Below, piece after piece: positions 16,589 to 24,603 of a DNA stretch of 64,000 bases. This DNA comes from Mycolicibacter hiberniae. Its GTDB lineage: Bacteria > Actinomycetota > Actinomycetes > Mycobacteriales > Mycobacteriaceae. Under the pieces are notes generated by a model that had not been told where the DNA came from, did not search any database, and saw only the letters and a program-made list of their open reading frames with translations. The translations under genes and the position numbers were made by a program. Position 1 is the stretch's first letter, and every line of letters begins with the position of its first letter. The DNA is taken from assembly GCF_010729485.1 (NCBI RefSeq), contig NZ_AP022609.1, positions 62,001 to 126,000 of the forward strand, written 5' to 3'.

Positions 16589-18022
16589 TCAGTCGTCCGG
16601 CGCCGAGGTCGCGGTCATGTGCGCGCGCATCCGCATCACGGCCAATTCGGCGTCACCGGCGGTGAGCGCATCGAGGATGCCGCGGTGGGCGGGCTCGATC
16701 TTCGCCCGTTGCGAGATCGCGCCGATACGCGGGTCGGCGTCGGCGAGCTGGGCGAAGAAGTGCCAGCCCAGTCGCATGGTGACGCCGTGGACCAGCCGCA
16801 GCGCGTTGTTGTCGGTGAGCGAGGCCAAGGTCGAGTGGAAGTCCTCGCCGTGCGAAAACGCCGGCCCCAGGCCCTTGTTGCACTCGTGGTGCAACGCCTG
16901 TTCGAGGGCATCGGCCCGCTCGGGTGCCGCACGCAGCGCCGCGGCCGCCTGCTCGACCACCGCCAGCTCGAGTCCGGCCCGCAGGTCCATGATGTCGCGC
17001 AGCCGGACCCCGCGCCGGCGCAGGTAGATGGTGATGATTTCGACCAGTGCGGAGATGTCAGGCTCGGCGACGAACAGCCCGCCGCCGGGCCCGCGCCGGG
17101 TCAGCGCGATCTGGTGATACTCCAGAATCCGGATCGCTTCGCGCACCACGGCGCGGCTGGCGTGGTGGGTGCTCATCAAGGTCGACTCGGATCCGATGAA
17201 GGCGCCCGGGGCAGCGCCCGACGTCAGGATCTCGGCGAACAGCCGGCGGGCCAGCGCCTCACCCCGCTTGTCGCCCAGGGTTCCGGCCAGGGCGACCGCC
17301 GGGTCGAGCCGCTGACGGGTGGCCGGCTGGGCGCGGATGAAATCGGCCTCGGCCTGCAGATGGCGCCGCATCCGGTCGCGGGCCTGTCCGGGGTTGTTGG
17401 TCAGGATCGCCCTGGCGATGCTGTCGTGCGCTCGCGCGGTCTGGCGATCGGTGTCGGGCGGCAGCGCCGCGCTGTCGTTGAAATAGAAGTTGGTGAGCCG
17501 TCCGAACGCCTCGACGAACAGCTCGAGGACCGGGTTGGCGGTCAGGGTCGCCAGCTGAGAGTGCAGCAGCCGGTAATTGGAGAACGTTCCCGCGGATTCC
17601 TGCTCCAGGGTGTGGCGGATCGCGGCGATGTCGGATTCGGTGATCCGTTGCGAGGCGATCTCGGCCGCCAACTCCTCGAGCAGAATGCGGGTGGCGAACA
17701 CTTCGTCGAGGGTGGCGTCGACGCGCAGCAGGTGGATGATGCCCGGGCCGATCACGGCGTCGACCTCAGGTTCGTCGATCACCAGCCCGCCGCCGGTTCC
17801 GCGCCGCATCCGCGCCACATGCTGGTGCTCGACCAGCCGAATCGCCTCCCGGAAGACGGCGCGGCTCACCCCGTAGCGGGCCAGCAGTTCGGCTTCCGAA
17901 CCCAGAACCTGGCCGACCGGCCAGCCCAGCTCGATGACGTCGGCGATGATCTGCTCGGCGGCACGTCCGGCCAGCTTGGCGCGACGCGAGTCGACGCGGG
18001 GGACGATCAGCTCTGGGTTCAC
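16589..18022 (-). CDS. Tandemly duplicated GntR/FCD regulator in one polypeptide
   Basis: 477 residues, about twice a normal FadR/FCD protein. Two complete units follow one another: winged HTH at about residues 18-80 (LLARYGVSRAVFREAIRLVEH, then RRGTGGGLVI) with an FCD domain at about 95-225, then a second HTH at about 250-320 (ASRAVVREAIRILEYHQIA, then RRGPGGGLFV) with a second FCD domain to the end. The GTG start at 18022 is 4 nt from the stop of the enoyl-CoA hydratase gene. Such a chain could bind an operator as an intramolecular pseudo-dimer. It is in the operon driven from element D, so autoregulation is likely. Confidence 0.88.
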   Translation of the reverse strand: MNPELIVPRVDSRRAKLAGRAAEQIIADVIELGWPVGQVLGSEAELLARYGVSRAVFREAIRLVEHQHVARMRRGTGGGLVIDEPEVDAVIGPGIIHLLRVDATLDEVFATRILLEELAAEIASQRITESDIAAIRHTLEQESAGTFSNYRLLHSQLATLTANPVLELFVEAFGRLTNFYFNDSAALPPDTDRQTARAHDSIARAILTNNPGQARDRMRRHLQAEADFIRAQPATRQRLDPAVALAGTLGDKRGEALARRLFAEILTSGAAPGAFIGSESTLMSTHHASRAVVREAIRILEYHQIALTRRGPGGGLFVAEPDISALVEIITIYLRRRGVRLRDIMDLRAGLELAVVEQAAAALRAAPERADALEQALHHECNKGLGPAFSHGEDFHSTLASLTDNNALRLVHGVTMRLGWHFFAQLADADPRIGAISQRAKIEPAHRGILDALTAGDAELAVMRMRAHMTATSAPDD

Positions 18023-18026
18023 ATGC

Positions 18027-18860
18027 TCACCGGTACAGGGCCGGTCCGTTGCGCCGCGGGCTGGCGCGGCGTTCGGCCAGGGGCGGGTTACCGATATGGG
18101 TGTAGGCCATGCCGTTCTGCAGAGCGGTTGACCGGGTCATGTCTAAAGATTCCCATATCGCGCGGATAGTGCCCTGGATTGCCTGGGGGCTGCGTTCTGC
18201 GATCGACGCCGCGATGTCGCGGGCGCGGGAGTGCAGCTGCTCGCGAGGCACCACCTCGGACACCAGACCGATCCGCAGCGCCGTGGCCGCTGAGATGCGT
18301 TCCTCGGTTCCCATCAGCGCCCAGCGCAGCACCTCACCGAGCGGTACGCCCCGGTGCAGCATGCCGATCGGCTCGAGCGCCGACACGATCGAGGCGTTGG
18401 CGTGCGGATCGAAGAACGCGGCTTCCTCGGAGCAGATGATGATGTCGGATTCGTTGAGCAGATATTGAGCGCCGCCGGCGGCCATGCCGTGTACCGCGGT
18501 GACCACTGGTTTCCAGCAGCGGTGATGGATCTTCGGTGAGATCACCATGCCCGGGTCGAAGGTGTTCCAGATGTTGCTGCGGAAGAACCAGCTGGAGTCG
18601 CCCTTGACGTCCACTCCGGTGCAGAACGCGCGATCGCCGGCGGCCTGCAGCACGACGACGTGAATGTCGTCGGTGTCGCGCACCGTGCGCCAGGCCCAGG
18701 TCAGTTCGCTCGCCATCCGGGCGGAGATTGCGTTCATGGCGTCCGGGCGGTTCAGGGTGATGGTGGCGATGTGGTCGGCGACGTCGAACGCGATGTGCTC
18801 GAGCGGGATCGGTTCGCCTGCGCTGCCATCGGTAGCACCCTGAGGGGTAGCGGAAATCAT
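18027..18860 (-). CDS. Enoyl-CoA hydratase/isomerase family protein (crotonase fold)
   Basis: 277 residues from the ATG at 18860; a longer open frame upstream overlaps the SDR gene and is not used. Crotonase features are ITLNRPDAMNA, the oxyanion-hole segments around AFCTGVDVKGD and HGMAAGGAQYLL, and the C-terminal helices. It differs from classical hydratases around the usual Glu positions, so hydratase versus isomerase cannot be decided. No Shine-Dalgarno is visible; TACACT ends 7 nt before the ATG, which fits a leaderless transcript. Followed at 4 nt by the duplicated regulator. Confidence 0.87.
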   Translation of the reverse strand: MISATPQGATDGSAGEPIPLEHIAFDVADHIATITLNRPDAMNAISARMASELTWAWRTVRDTDDIHVVVLQAAGDRAFCTGVDVKGDSSWFFRSNIWNTFDPGMVISPKIHHRCWKPVVTAVHGMAAGGAQYLLNESDIIICSEEAAFFDPHANASIVSALEPIGMLHRGVPLGEVLRWALMGTEERISAATALRIGLVSEVVPREQLHSRARDIAASIAERSPQAIQGTIRAIWESLDMTRSTALQNGMAYTHIGNPPLAERRASPRRNGPALYR

Positions 18861-18864
18861 AGAA

Positions 18865-18878
18865 ATCAGTGTACTAAT
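18865..18878 (+). promoter_or_regulatory. Operator-like element D (best palindrome), divergent promoters
   Basis: ATCAGTGTACTAAT is close to a perfect ATNAGTNNACTNAT palindrome. It lies in the 55-nt gap between the divergent crotonase gene (start 18860) and the SDR gene (start 18916). On the minus strand its TACACT acts as a likely -10 placed 7 nt from the ATG. A regulator bound here would cover both promoters. Confidence 0.75.
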
Positions 18879-18915
18879 AATTTCCAACGGGACAGCGGGA
18901 TACAGGGAAGTAGAG

Positions 18916-19821
18916 ATGGGGACTCTGGACGGACGCGTCGCGGTGGTCACAGGTGCCGGGCGTGGCATCGGCCGCGAGCATGCGTTGCTCTTTGCCGCCG
19001 AAGGAGCCAAGGTCGTGGTGAATGACCTCGGCGGCGCCAGCGACGGAACCGGAGGCGACCGCACTCCGGCCCAGGACGTGGTTGCCGAGATCCGCGACAG
19101 CGGCGGCGACGCGCTGGCCAATCATGACGACGTCGCGACCTGGTCGGGAGCGCATTCGTTGATCCGCACCGCGATCGAGCAGTTCGGCGATCTGCACGTC
19201 CTGGTCAACAACGCCGGCATTCTGCGCGACCGCACGGTGGTCAACATGACCGAGGCGGAGTTCGACGACGTCATCCGGGTGCACCTCAAAGGGCACTTCG
19301 CCCCGCTGCGCCATGCGGCGGCGTACTGGCGGGACCAGGCGAAGAGCGGTGTCGTCACCGACCGGTCGGTGATCAACACCTCGTCGACCTCCGGCCTGTT
19401 CGGTCAGCCCGGCCAAACCAACTATGGCGCAGCCAAATCCGGCATCGCGATGATGACCATGATCGCCGCGGAGGAACTGGCCCGATACGGGGTTCGGGTG
19501 AATGCCATCGCGCCGGCGGCGCTGACCCGGCTCACCGCGGGCCTGCCCGGGGTGCCCGATCCCGGCAGCAGCGACGCCGTAGGGGCCATGGACCCCGCCA
19601 ACGTGGCGCCGTTCGTGGCCTACCTGGCAACCGCGGACAGTCCGATCACCGGTCGGGTGTTCTTCGTCATGGGCGGTTCGGTGCAGCTGTTCCAGCCGTG
19701 GTCGATCATCGACCGGATCGATGCACCCAGCGGAGAACGCTGGACGGTGACGGACCTGCAGACCAAGGCGGCCCACTTCGCAGAGGTGCCTTTCGAACTC
19801 AATCATCCGATGAGGGGCTGA
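18916..19821 (+). CDS. SDR family oxidoreductase, 3-hydroxyacyl-CoA dehydrogenase (MFE-2-like)
   Basis: 301 residues. Rossmann motif TGAGRGIG (about residues 12-19), NNAG, and the catalytic Ser...Tyr-x-x-x-Lys in NTSSTSG...TNYGAAK. The combination GRGIGREHALLFAAEGAKVVVNDLGG is typical of the dehydrogenase part of peroxisomal-type multifunctional enzymes (MFE-2). It would oxidise a 3-hydroxyacyl-CoA. It is the first gene of a six-gene operon (SDR, P450, double-hotdog hydratase, crotonase, APH-like, acyl-CoA dehydrogenase). A GGGAAG motif precedes the ATG. Confidence 0.9.
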   Translation: MGTLDGRVAVVTGAGRGIGREHALLFAAEGAKVVVNDLGGASDGTGGDRTPAQDVVAEIRDSGGDALANHDDVATWSGAHSLIRTAIEQFGDLHVLVNNAGILRDRTVVNMTEAEFDDVIRVHLKGHFAPLRHAAAYWRDQAKSGVVTDRSVINTSSTSGLFGQPGQTNYGAAKSGIAMMTMIAAEELARYGVRVNAIAPAALTRLTAGLPGVPDPGSSDAVGAMDPANVAPFVAYLATADSPITGRVFFVMGGSVQLFQPWSIIDRIDAPSGERWTVTDLQTKAAHFAEVPFELNHPMRG

Positions 19822-19881
19822 GGTGGGCGGCATCCGTTTCCGAGCGGCGATCCGACGAGTAGCGCATCGATGGGAGTAGCA

Positions 19882-21102
19882 ATGGCCAAGGCTGCCAACC
19901 TGGAGCAGACCGCGCTGGGAAGCCGGGAGATGCTCGATGACCCCTACGAGCGCTTTGCCTACCTGCGCTCGCACGCCCCGGTGTCCTGGGCCACCGCGCC
20001 GCAGCTGCTGCGCGGCAGGGGCGGCTACCTGCTCACCCGGTTCGACGACGTCATGGCGCTGCACAGCGAGGACCGGTATTCCACCGATGTGCTCAAGTAC
20101 ACCCCGGTGGGCAAATTCGCCTGGGTGCTGCCGCCGACCATCCGGATGCTGACCCAGACCATGGTGTTCAAAGACGACCCGGACCACAAGCGGTTGCGGG
20201 CGCTTGTGCACAAGGCGTTCACCCCGAAGCTGGTGGCCACCATGGAATCGGACATCGTCAAGATCGCCGATCAGCTGGCCGACGAGGTGGCGGCCAAACG
20301 CGATGTCGACCTGGCGCACGAATACGCGGTCCGGCTACCGCTGGCCGTCATCGCCAAAATGCTCGGGGTGGCCGACAAGGACCGCGACGAGTTCCACCAC
20401 CTGGTGGAGAAGGTGGGCGACGGTGGCCGCAAACTGGGCATGTTCTCGGCGGCGCGACGGCTTGTCCAGCTGTTTGAGGAGCTGATCGAAGAACGCCGGG
20501 TCCGTCCGGACGACGGCCTGATCTCGGACCTGGTGCGGGCCAATGCCGACGGCGACCGGCTCACGCACAAGGAGACGGTGGCCATGGTCTTCCTGTTGCT
20601 GCTGGCCGGGCACGACACCACCGCCAGCCTGATCGGCAGCAGCGTCCTGGCGCTCATCGAGCATCCCGACCAGCTTGCCCTGCTGCGCCAGCAGCCCGAG
20701 TTGCTGGCGGGAACCGGCATCGAGGAACTGCTGCGCTTCACCTCACCGGTGGCCTCGGGCGCGGCGCGGCTGGCCAAAGAAGATGTCGAAATCCACGGTG
20801 TCGCCATCCCGCGCGGGTCGCAGATTCTCGGCATGATCGCCTCGGCCAACCGGGACGAGACGGTGTTCGACAACCCCGACTCCCTGGATCTGACCCGAAA
20901 GCCCAACCGCCACCTGGCTTTCAACTTCGGCATGCACTACTGCCTGGGCCACCAGCTGGCCCGCCTCGAGGGCCGCATCGCCCTGACGGCACTGCTGGAT
21001 CGCTTCTCGCACTGGGAACTGACAGTTCCCAAGGAAAAACTGCATTACAAGCCCACGGTGTCGCTGCGCGGGCTGACCAAACTACCGATACGGATGTACT
21101 GA
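19882..21102 (+). CDS. Cytochrome P450 monooxygenase
   Basis: 406 residues from the ATG at 19882, preceded by GGGAG; an ATG at 19870 would add four residues. I-helix AGHDTT at residues 242-247 with the acid-alcohol pair, ExxR in EELLR, and heme motif FNFGMHYCLG with the ligand Cys354. It is a soluble bacterial class I P450 that needs a ferredoxin, likely the one at 6234. The substrate is unknown; the sequence does not show me the features of the cholesterol CYP125/CYP142 enzymes. It probably performs the first hydroxylation of the imported compound or of a later intermediate. Confidence 0.95.
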   Translation: MAKAANLEQTALGSREMLDDPYERFAYLRSHAPVSWATAPQLLRGRGGYLLTRFDDVMALHSEDRYSTDVLKYTPVGKFAWVLPPTIRMLTQTMVFKDDPDHKRLRALVHKAFTPKLVATMESDIVKIADQLADEVAAKRDVDLAHEYAVRLPLAVIAKMLGVADKDRDEFHHLVEKVGDGGRKLGMFSAARRLVQLFEELIEERRVRPDDGLISDLVRANADGDRLTHKETVAMVFLLLLAGHDTTASLIGSSVLALIEHPDQLALLRQQPELLAGTGIEELLRFTSPVASGAARLAKEDVEIHGVAIPRGSQILGMIASANRDETVFDNPDSLDLTRKPNRHLAFNFGMHYCLGHQLARLEGRIALTALLDRFSHWELTVPKEKLHYKPTVSLRGLTKLPIRMY

Positions 21103-21103
21103 C

Positions 21104-22375
21104 ATGACGCAGACGGAGCAGGCCCAAGAATTCGATTACGCCATCAAGGACGAGGACATCGAGCGCGCCAAGCTGCTGCTCGGCGTGGATACCCCGACGA
21201 GCATCGATGAGTACTACCGCGAGCTCAGCGCCGACGGGATCCGCAACTTCGCCCGTGCCTACGGCGACGACAACCCGCTGTTCGCCGATCCGCAGTACGC
21301 GGCCGGCACCCGCTGGGGGGCGCCGATCGCGCCACCGATGATCCATATCGCGATGGCCCGCAAGATGTTGGGCGACCCGATCCCCGAGGACATTCGCAAA
21401 GCCACCAGGGGCCTGTTCTCCGGCGTGCACATGTTCGTCTCGGGGCAGGACACCGAGTGGTACGCGCCGGTGTACCCGGGCGACACGCTCTACGGCTTCG
21501 GTGGCTTGGAGTCCATCGAGGAAAAGGCCAGCGAGTACGCCGGCCGTTCGGTCATCCGGCGCATCAGGTCGGTCCGCATCAACCAGCGCGGCGAAGTGGT
21601 AGCGGTGACCCGCATGATCCTGATCGCCACCGAACGCAAGAAGTCGCGGGAACGCGGCAAGTACATGGGCCTGACGGCCGCGACCTACACCGACGACGAG
21701 ATCGCCGAGATCGACGAGATTTACGCCGCCGAAGGTCCCCGCGGTGCCGAGCCCCGCTACTACGAGGACGTCAACGTCGGCGATGTCTTGCCGAAGATGG
21801 CCAAGGGGCCGTTCACTCTGACGGACATGATCTGCTTCCATGCCGGTGGTTACGGCCTGGCGCCGTACGGCATCGGACCGGGCCGGGTGGGCTACAAGAA
21901 CCGGCAGCGCGCGCCCAAGTTCTACATCAAGAACGCGGCGGGAATTCCCGATGTGGCGCAGCGGCTGCACTGGGAGAACGAATGGTCGCAGTCGATCGGT
22001 AACCCGATGGCCTATGACTACGGCGTCATGCGGGAGTGTTGGCTGACCCACTACGTCACCGACTGGATGGGTGACGACGGCTGGCTGGTCCGCCAGTACG
22101 ACGAGATGCGCAAGTTCAACTTCATCGGTGACACCCAGATCATCACCGGGGAGGTGGTGGGCAAGCGCATCGAGAACGGCAATGCCCTCGTCGACCTGGA
22201 GTTCCGGGCCACCAGCCAGCGGGGCGAGGTCACCGCACCGGCGACGGCCACCGTTGCCCTGCCGAGCCGGGAACTCGGCCCGGTGATCCTGCCGCAGCCC
22301 GATGAGGAACTGCGGCGCAAGGCAGCTTCGATGCTGCGGCGCCACAACGAGCTCCGGCACGGAAACACACGGTGA
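21104..22375 (+). CDS. Double-hotdog acyl-CoA dehydratase (FAS1-like dehydratase + MaoC)
   Basis: 423 residues. The N-terminal half (about 20-170) is a FAS1-like dehydratase hotdog (FARAYGDDNPLFADPQYA, GAPIAPPM, WYAPVYPGDTLYG). The C-terminal half (about 225-390) is a second hotdog with RYYEDVNVGDVLPKMAKGPFTLTDMICFHAG. Such fusions hydrate enoyl-CoAs with bulky acyl groups, as in steroid side-chain pathways, where the activity is often split over two subunits. It starts 2 nt after the P450 stop, with GGAT upstream, and overlaps the next gene by GTGA. Confidence 0.85.
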   Translation: MTQTEQAQEFDYAIKDEDIERAKLLLGVDTPTSIDEYYRELSADGIRNFARAYGDDNPLFADPQYAAGTRWGAPIAPPMIHIAMARKMLGDPIPEDIRKATRGLFSGVHMFVSGQDTEWYAPVYPGDTLYGFGGLESIEEKASEYAGRSVIRRIRSVRINQRGEVVAVTRMILIATERKKSRERGKYMGLTAATYTDDEIAEIDEIYAAEGPRGAEPRYYEDVNVGDVLPKMAKGPFTLTDMICFHAGGYGLAPYGIGPGRVGYKNRQRAPKFYIKNAAGIPDVAQRLHWENEWSQSIGNPMAYDYGVMRECWLTHYVTDWMGDDGWLVRQYDEMRKFNFIGDTQIITGEVVGKRIENGNALVDLEFRATSQRGEVTAPATATVALPSRELGPVILPQPDEELRRKAASMLRRHNELRHGNTR

Positions 22376-23193
22376 TCGAGACCGGCACCGAGACGGTGCT
22401 GGCCCAGGTCGTCGAGGGAGTCGGAGTCATCTCCTTCAACCGGCCGCATCGGCGCAACGCACTGCACAGCGAGATGTATGTGGCGATTCCCGCGCTGCTG
22501 GAGCGCTTCGCCGCCGACGACGACATCGGTTGCGTGGTCATCACCGGCACCGGCAGCGCGTTCTGCGCCGGCGGCGACGTCCGCGACGGCGGCTCGGCCC
22601 GGGAAGTCACCGCGCCGGATCCCGAGGCCCAGGTCCTGGAACGCAGCGCAGTGCTCGCCGACAACGCGCGGATGGTGACGCTGCTGCACGAGATGCCGAA
22701 GATCACCATCGCCGCGCTGCCCGGCGCGGCAGTCGGCGCCGGGATGAGTATCGCGCTGTCCACCGATCTGCGGATCGCAGCGCGCTCGGCCAAGCTGGTT
22801 CCGGGCTGGTCGAAGCTGGCCTTCTCCGGTGATTTCGGTGGTGCGTGGTTCCTGACCCACCTGCTCGGGCCGTCCCGGGCGCTGGAACTGCTGATTGCGG
22901 ATCAGCCCATCGACAGCGACACCGGTTTGGCGTTGGGGCTGTTCAATCGCGTGGTCGATGATGCGGAGCTGTCCGCGGCTGCGCTGGCCTGGGCAGCCGA
23001 GATCGCCGCGGGACCGACCGCGGCGTTCGCCGGTACCAAGGCCAATGTCCTTGATGCGCAGCGCCTACCGCTGCACGAGGCAGTAAAGGCGGAGAGTGAG
23101 CGCATGGTGCGCAGCGCGCTCACCGCCGAACATCGGGACGCGGTCAAGGCGTGGCTTGCCACGGCGGCGAAGAAGACGCAGGCGCGCCGATGA
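22372..23193 (+). CDS. Enoyl-CoA hydratase/isomerase (PaaG/ECI-like crotonase)
   Basis: 273 residues from the GTG at 22372 overlapping the previous stop. Crotonase fold with ISFNRPHRRNALHSEMY, the oxyanion segment SAFCAGGDVRDGG and PGAAVGAGMSIALSTD. Where hydratases have the second Glu (PGxGGT), it reads FSGDFGGAWFL, like PaaG/enoyl-CoA isomerases with an Asp in SGxSGGSW. A double-bond isomerase or hydratase acting on ring or branched enoyl-CoAs is more likely than classic short-chain hydratase. Fourth gene of the operon. Confidence 0.87.
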   Translation: MIETGTETVLAQVVEGVGVISFNRPHRRNALHSEMYVAIPALLERFAADDDIGCVVITGTGSAFCAGGDVRDGGSAREVTAPDPEAQVLERSAVLADNARMVTLLHEMPKITIAALPGAAVGAGMSIALSTDLRIAARSAKLVPGWSKLAFSGDFGGAWFLTHLLGPSRALELLIADQPIDSDTGLALGLFNRVVDDAELSAAALAWAAEIAAGPTAAFAGTKANVLDAQRLPLHEAVKAESERMVRSALTAEHRDAVKAWLATAAKKTQARR

Positions 23194-24569
23194 GCAGTCC
23201 CAAGCCCGGGATCGGGGAGGAGATCCGGCAGTGGATCGCCGAGGTCACCGGTGCCGATCGGGTCGAAAGCCGGCAGGTATCCGGGGGCGCCAGCCGACAG
23301 GCCTGGTTCGTCGACGTCACCATCGGGTCGCAGACTCAGGAGCTGTTCCTGCGGTATGACCCGAAGCCCGCCGATCCCGGCGGCGCGTTTCATCCCCTGC
23401 AGGTAGAGGCCGAGATCATGGCCGAGCTGCATCGTCACGGGGTCACTGTGCCCCGCGTCATCGCCGCGCATCCGGTGCAGCAGGCCGTGCTGCTGGAACG
23501 AGTGGGCGGGCAGACCTGGTTCCGGTTGATCAAAGATCCCGATGAGCAGGTGCGCACCGCGCGCGACTTCATCGCCAAACTTGCTGCCCTGCACCGGATC
23601 GACGCATGCGATCTCAAGATCGACAGTCTGGGCCCGGCCGGTCCGGTGGCCGAGCACGTGCGCGCCGAGATCGCGGCGATGCGGGCGCGGGTGGCGCGGT
23701 ACGGCAAACCCGCACCGCTGGTGACGTTCTGCATCGACTGGCTGGATCGCAATGTGCCCGACTACGACGGGCCGACGGTGTTGGTCCAGGGCGACACCGG
23801 ACCGGGAAACTTCATGTACGCCGACGGTGCCGTCACGGCCGTAGTCGACTGGGAGTTGGCCCATTTCGGCGACCCGATGGACGACATCGCCTGGTTGTCG
23901 CTGCGGGCGGTCCAGGACACCTTCACCGTGTTCCCGGATCGGCTGGCCGAGTACGAACAACTGTCCGGACATCGCATCGACGAAGGACGGGTCTGGTACT
24001 ACCGGTTGTTCGCCGAAACCCGTCTGGCGTCGATCAACCCGGGCACCGTGGACATCAGGGCCTCGGCACCGGCCGGGTCACCGGACGCCGGGAACAGCCT
24101 GATCTACGGCATGCTGCACCGGCGGATGCTGGTGGAGGCGCTGGCGCAGGTGGTCGGCATTCCCGAGGTAGACGTCGACCTGCCCGAGGACGGCGGCGAC
24201 GGGGAGTTCTCGGCGGTCTATGAGGCGGCGGCCTCTTCGCTGTCCGGCGCGGCGGAACGCATCACCGATGCCCTGGCGATGCGCTACGTGAAAGGCGCGG
24301 CGCGACTGGTCAAGTACCTCGCCGAAGTCAACCGGGTCGGTGCGCAGGTCGATGCGGCCGAAACCGCCGAACTGGCCGCGCTGCTGGGCGGTGTCCCGGC
24401 GTCGGTGTCGGCGGGCCGGGCCGCGCTGGCCGAGGCGGTGGGCCGCGGCGCGATCAGCGAATACGACTACGTCGCCCAGTTGTGGCGCGGCATCAAACGT
24501 GACGACTACCTGACTCGAACGGCCTCGGGGGCGCTGGCGCGCCGTACCTGGCCGCCGCTGAGTCATTGA
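23190..24569 (+). CDS. APH-family phosphotransferase-like protein with DUF6285-like C-terminal extension
   Basis: 459 residues, ATG overlapping the preceding stop. Residues 1-330 form the aminoglycoside-phosphotransferase fold (ACAD10/11-like): VSGGASRQAWFVDV, LVQGDTGPGNFMYADG and VVDWELAHFGDPMDDIAW. The catalytic loop has Gln where most kinases have His (HGD). The C-terminal 100 residues (AERITDALAMRYVKGAARLVKYL and a terminal YDYVAQLWRGIKRDDYL) resemble DUF6285 proteins that are separate genes beside such kinases elsewhere; this comparison is from memory. It may phosphorylate a hydroxyacyl-CoA, as proposed for ACAD10/11. Confidence 0.8.
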   Translation: MSSPKPGIGEEIRQWIAEVTGADRVESRQVSGGASRQAWFVDVTIGSQTQELFLRYDPKPADPGGAFHPLQVEAEIMAELHRHGVTVPRVIAAHPVQQAVLLERVGGQTWFRLIKDPDEQVRTARDFIAKLAALHRIDACDLKIDSLGPAGPVAEHVRAEIAAMRARVARYGKPAPLVTFCIDWLDRNVPDYDGPTVLVQGDTGPGNFMYADGAVTAVVDWELAHFGDPMDDIAWLSLRAVQDTFTVFPDRLAEYEQLSGHRIDEGRVWYYRLFAETRLASINPGTVDIRASAPAGSPDAGNSLIYGMLHRRMLVEALAQVVGIPEVDVDLPEDGGDGEFSAVYEAAASSLSGAAERITDALAMRYVKGAARLVKYLAEVNRVGAQVDAAETAELAALLGGVPASVSAGRAALAEAVGRGAISEYDYVAQLWRGIKRDDYLTRTASGALARRTWPPLSH

Positions 24570-24603
24570 AGAAGAATCCCGATAAGCAAGGAGCGCTGGA
24601 CCG

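Noticed and set aside
16619..18169. 516-codon plus-strand open frame opposite the duplicated GntR gene
   Set aside because: Shadow frame; the duplicated regulator explains the coding signal.
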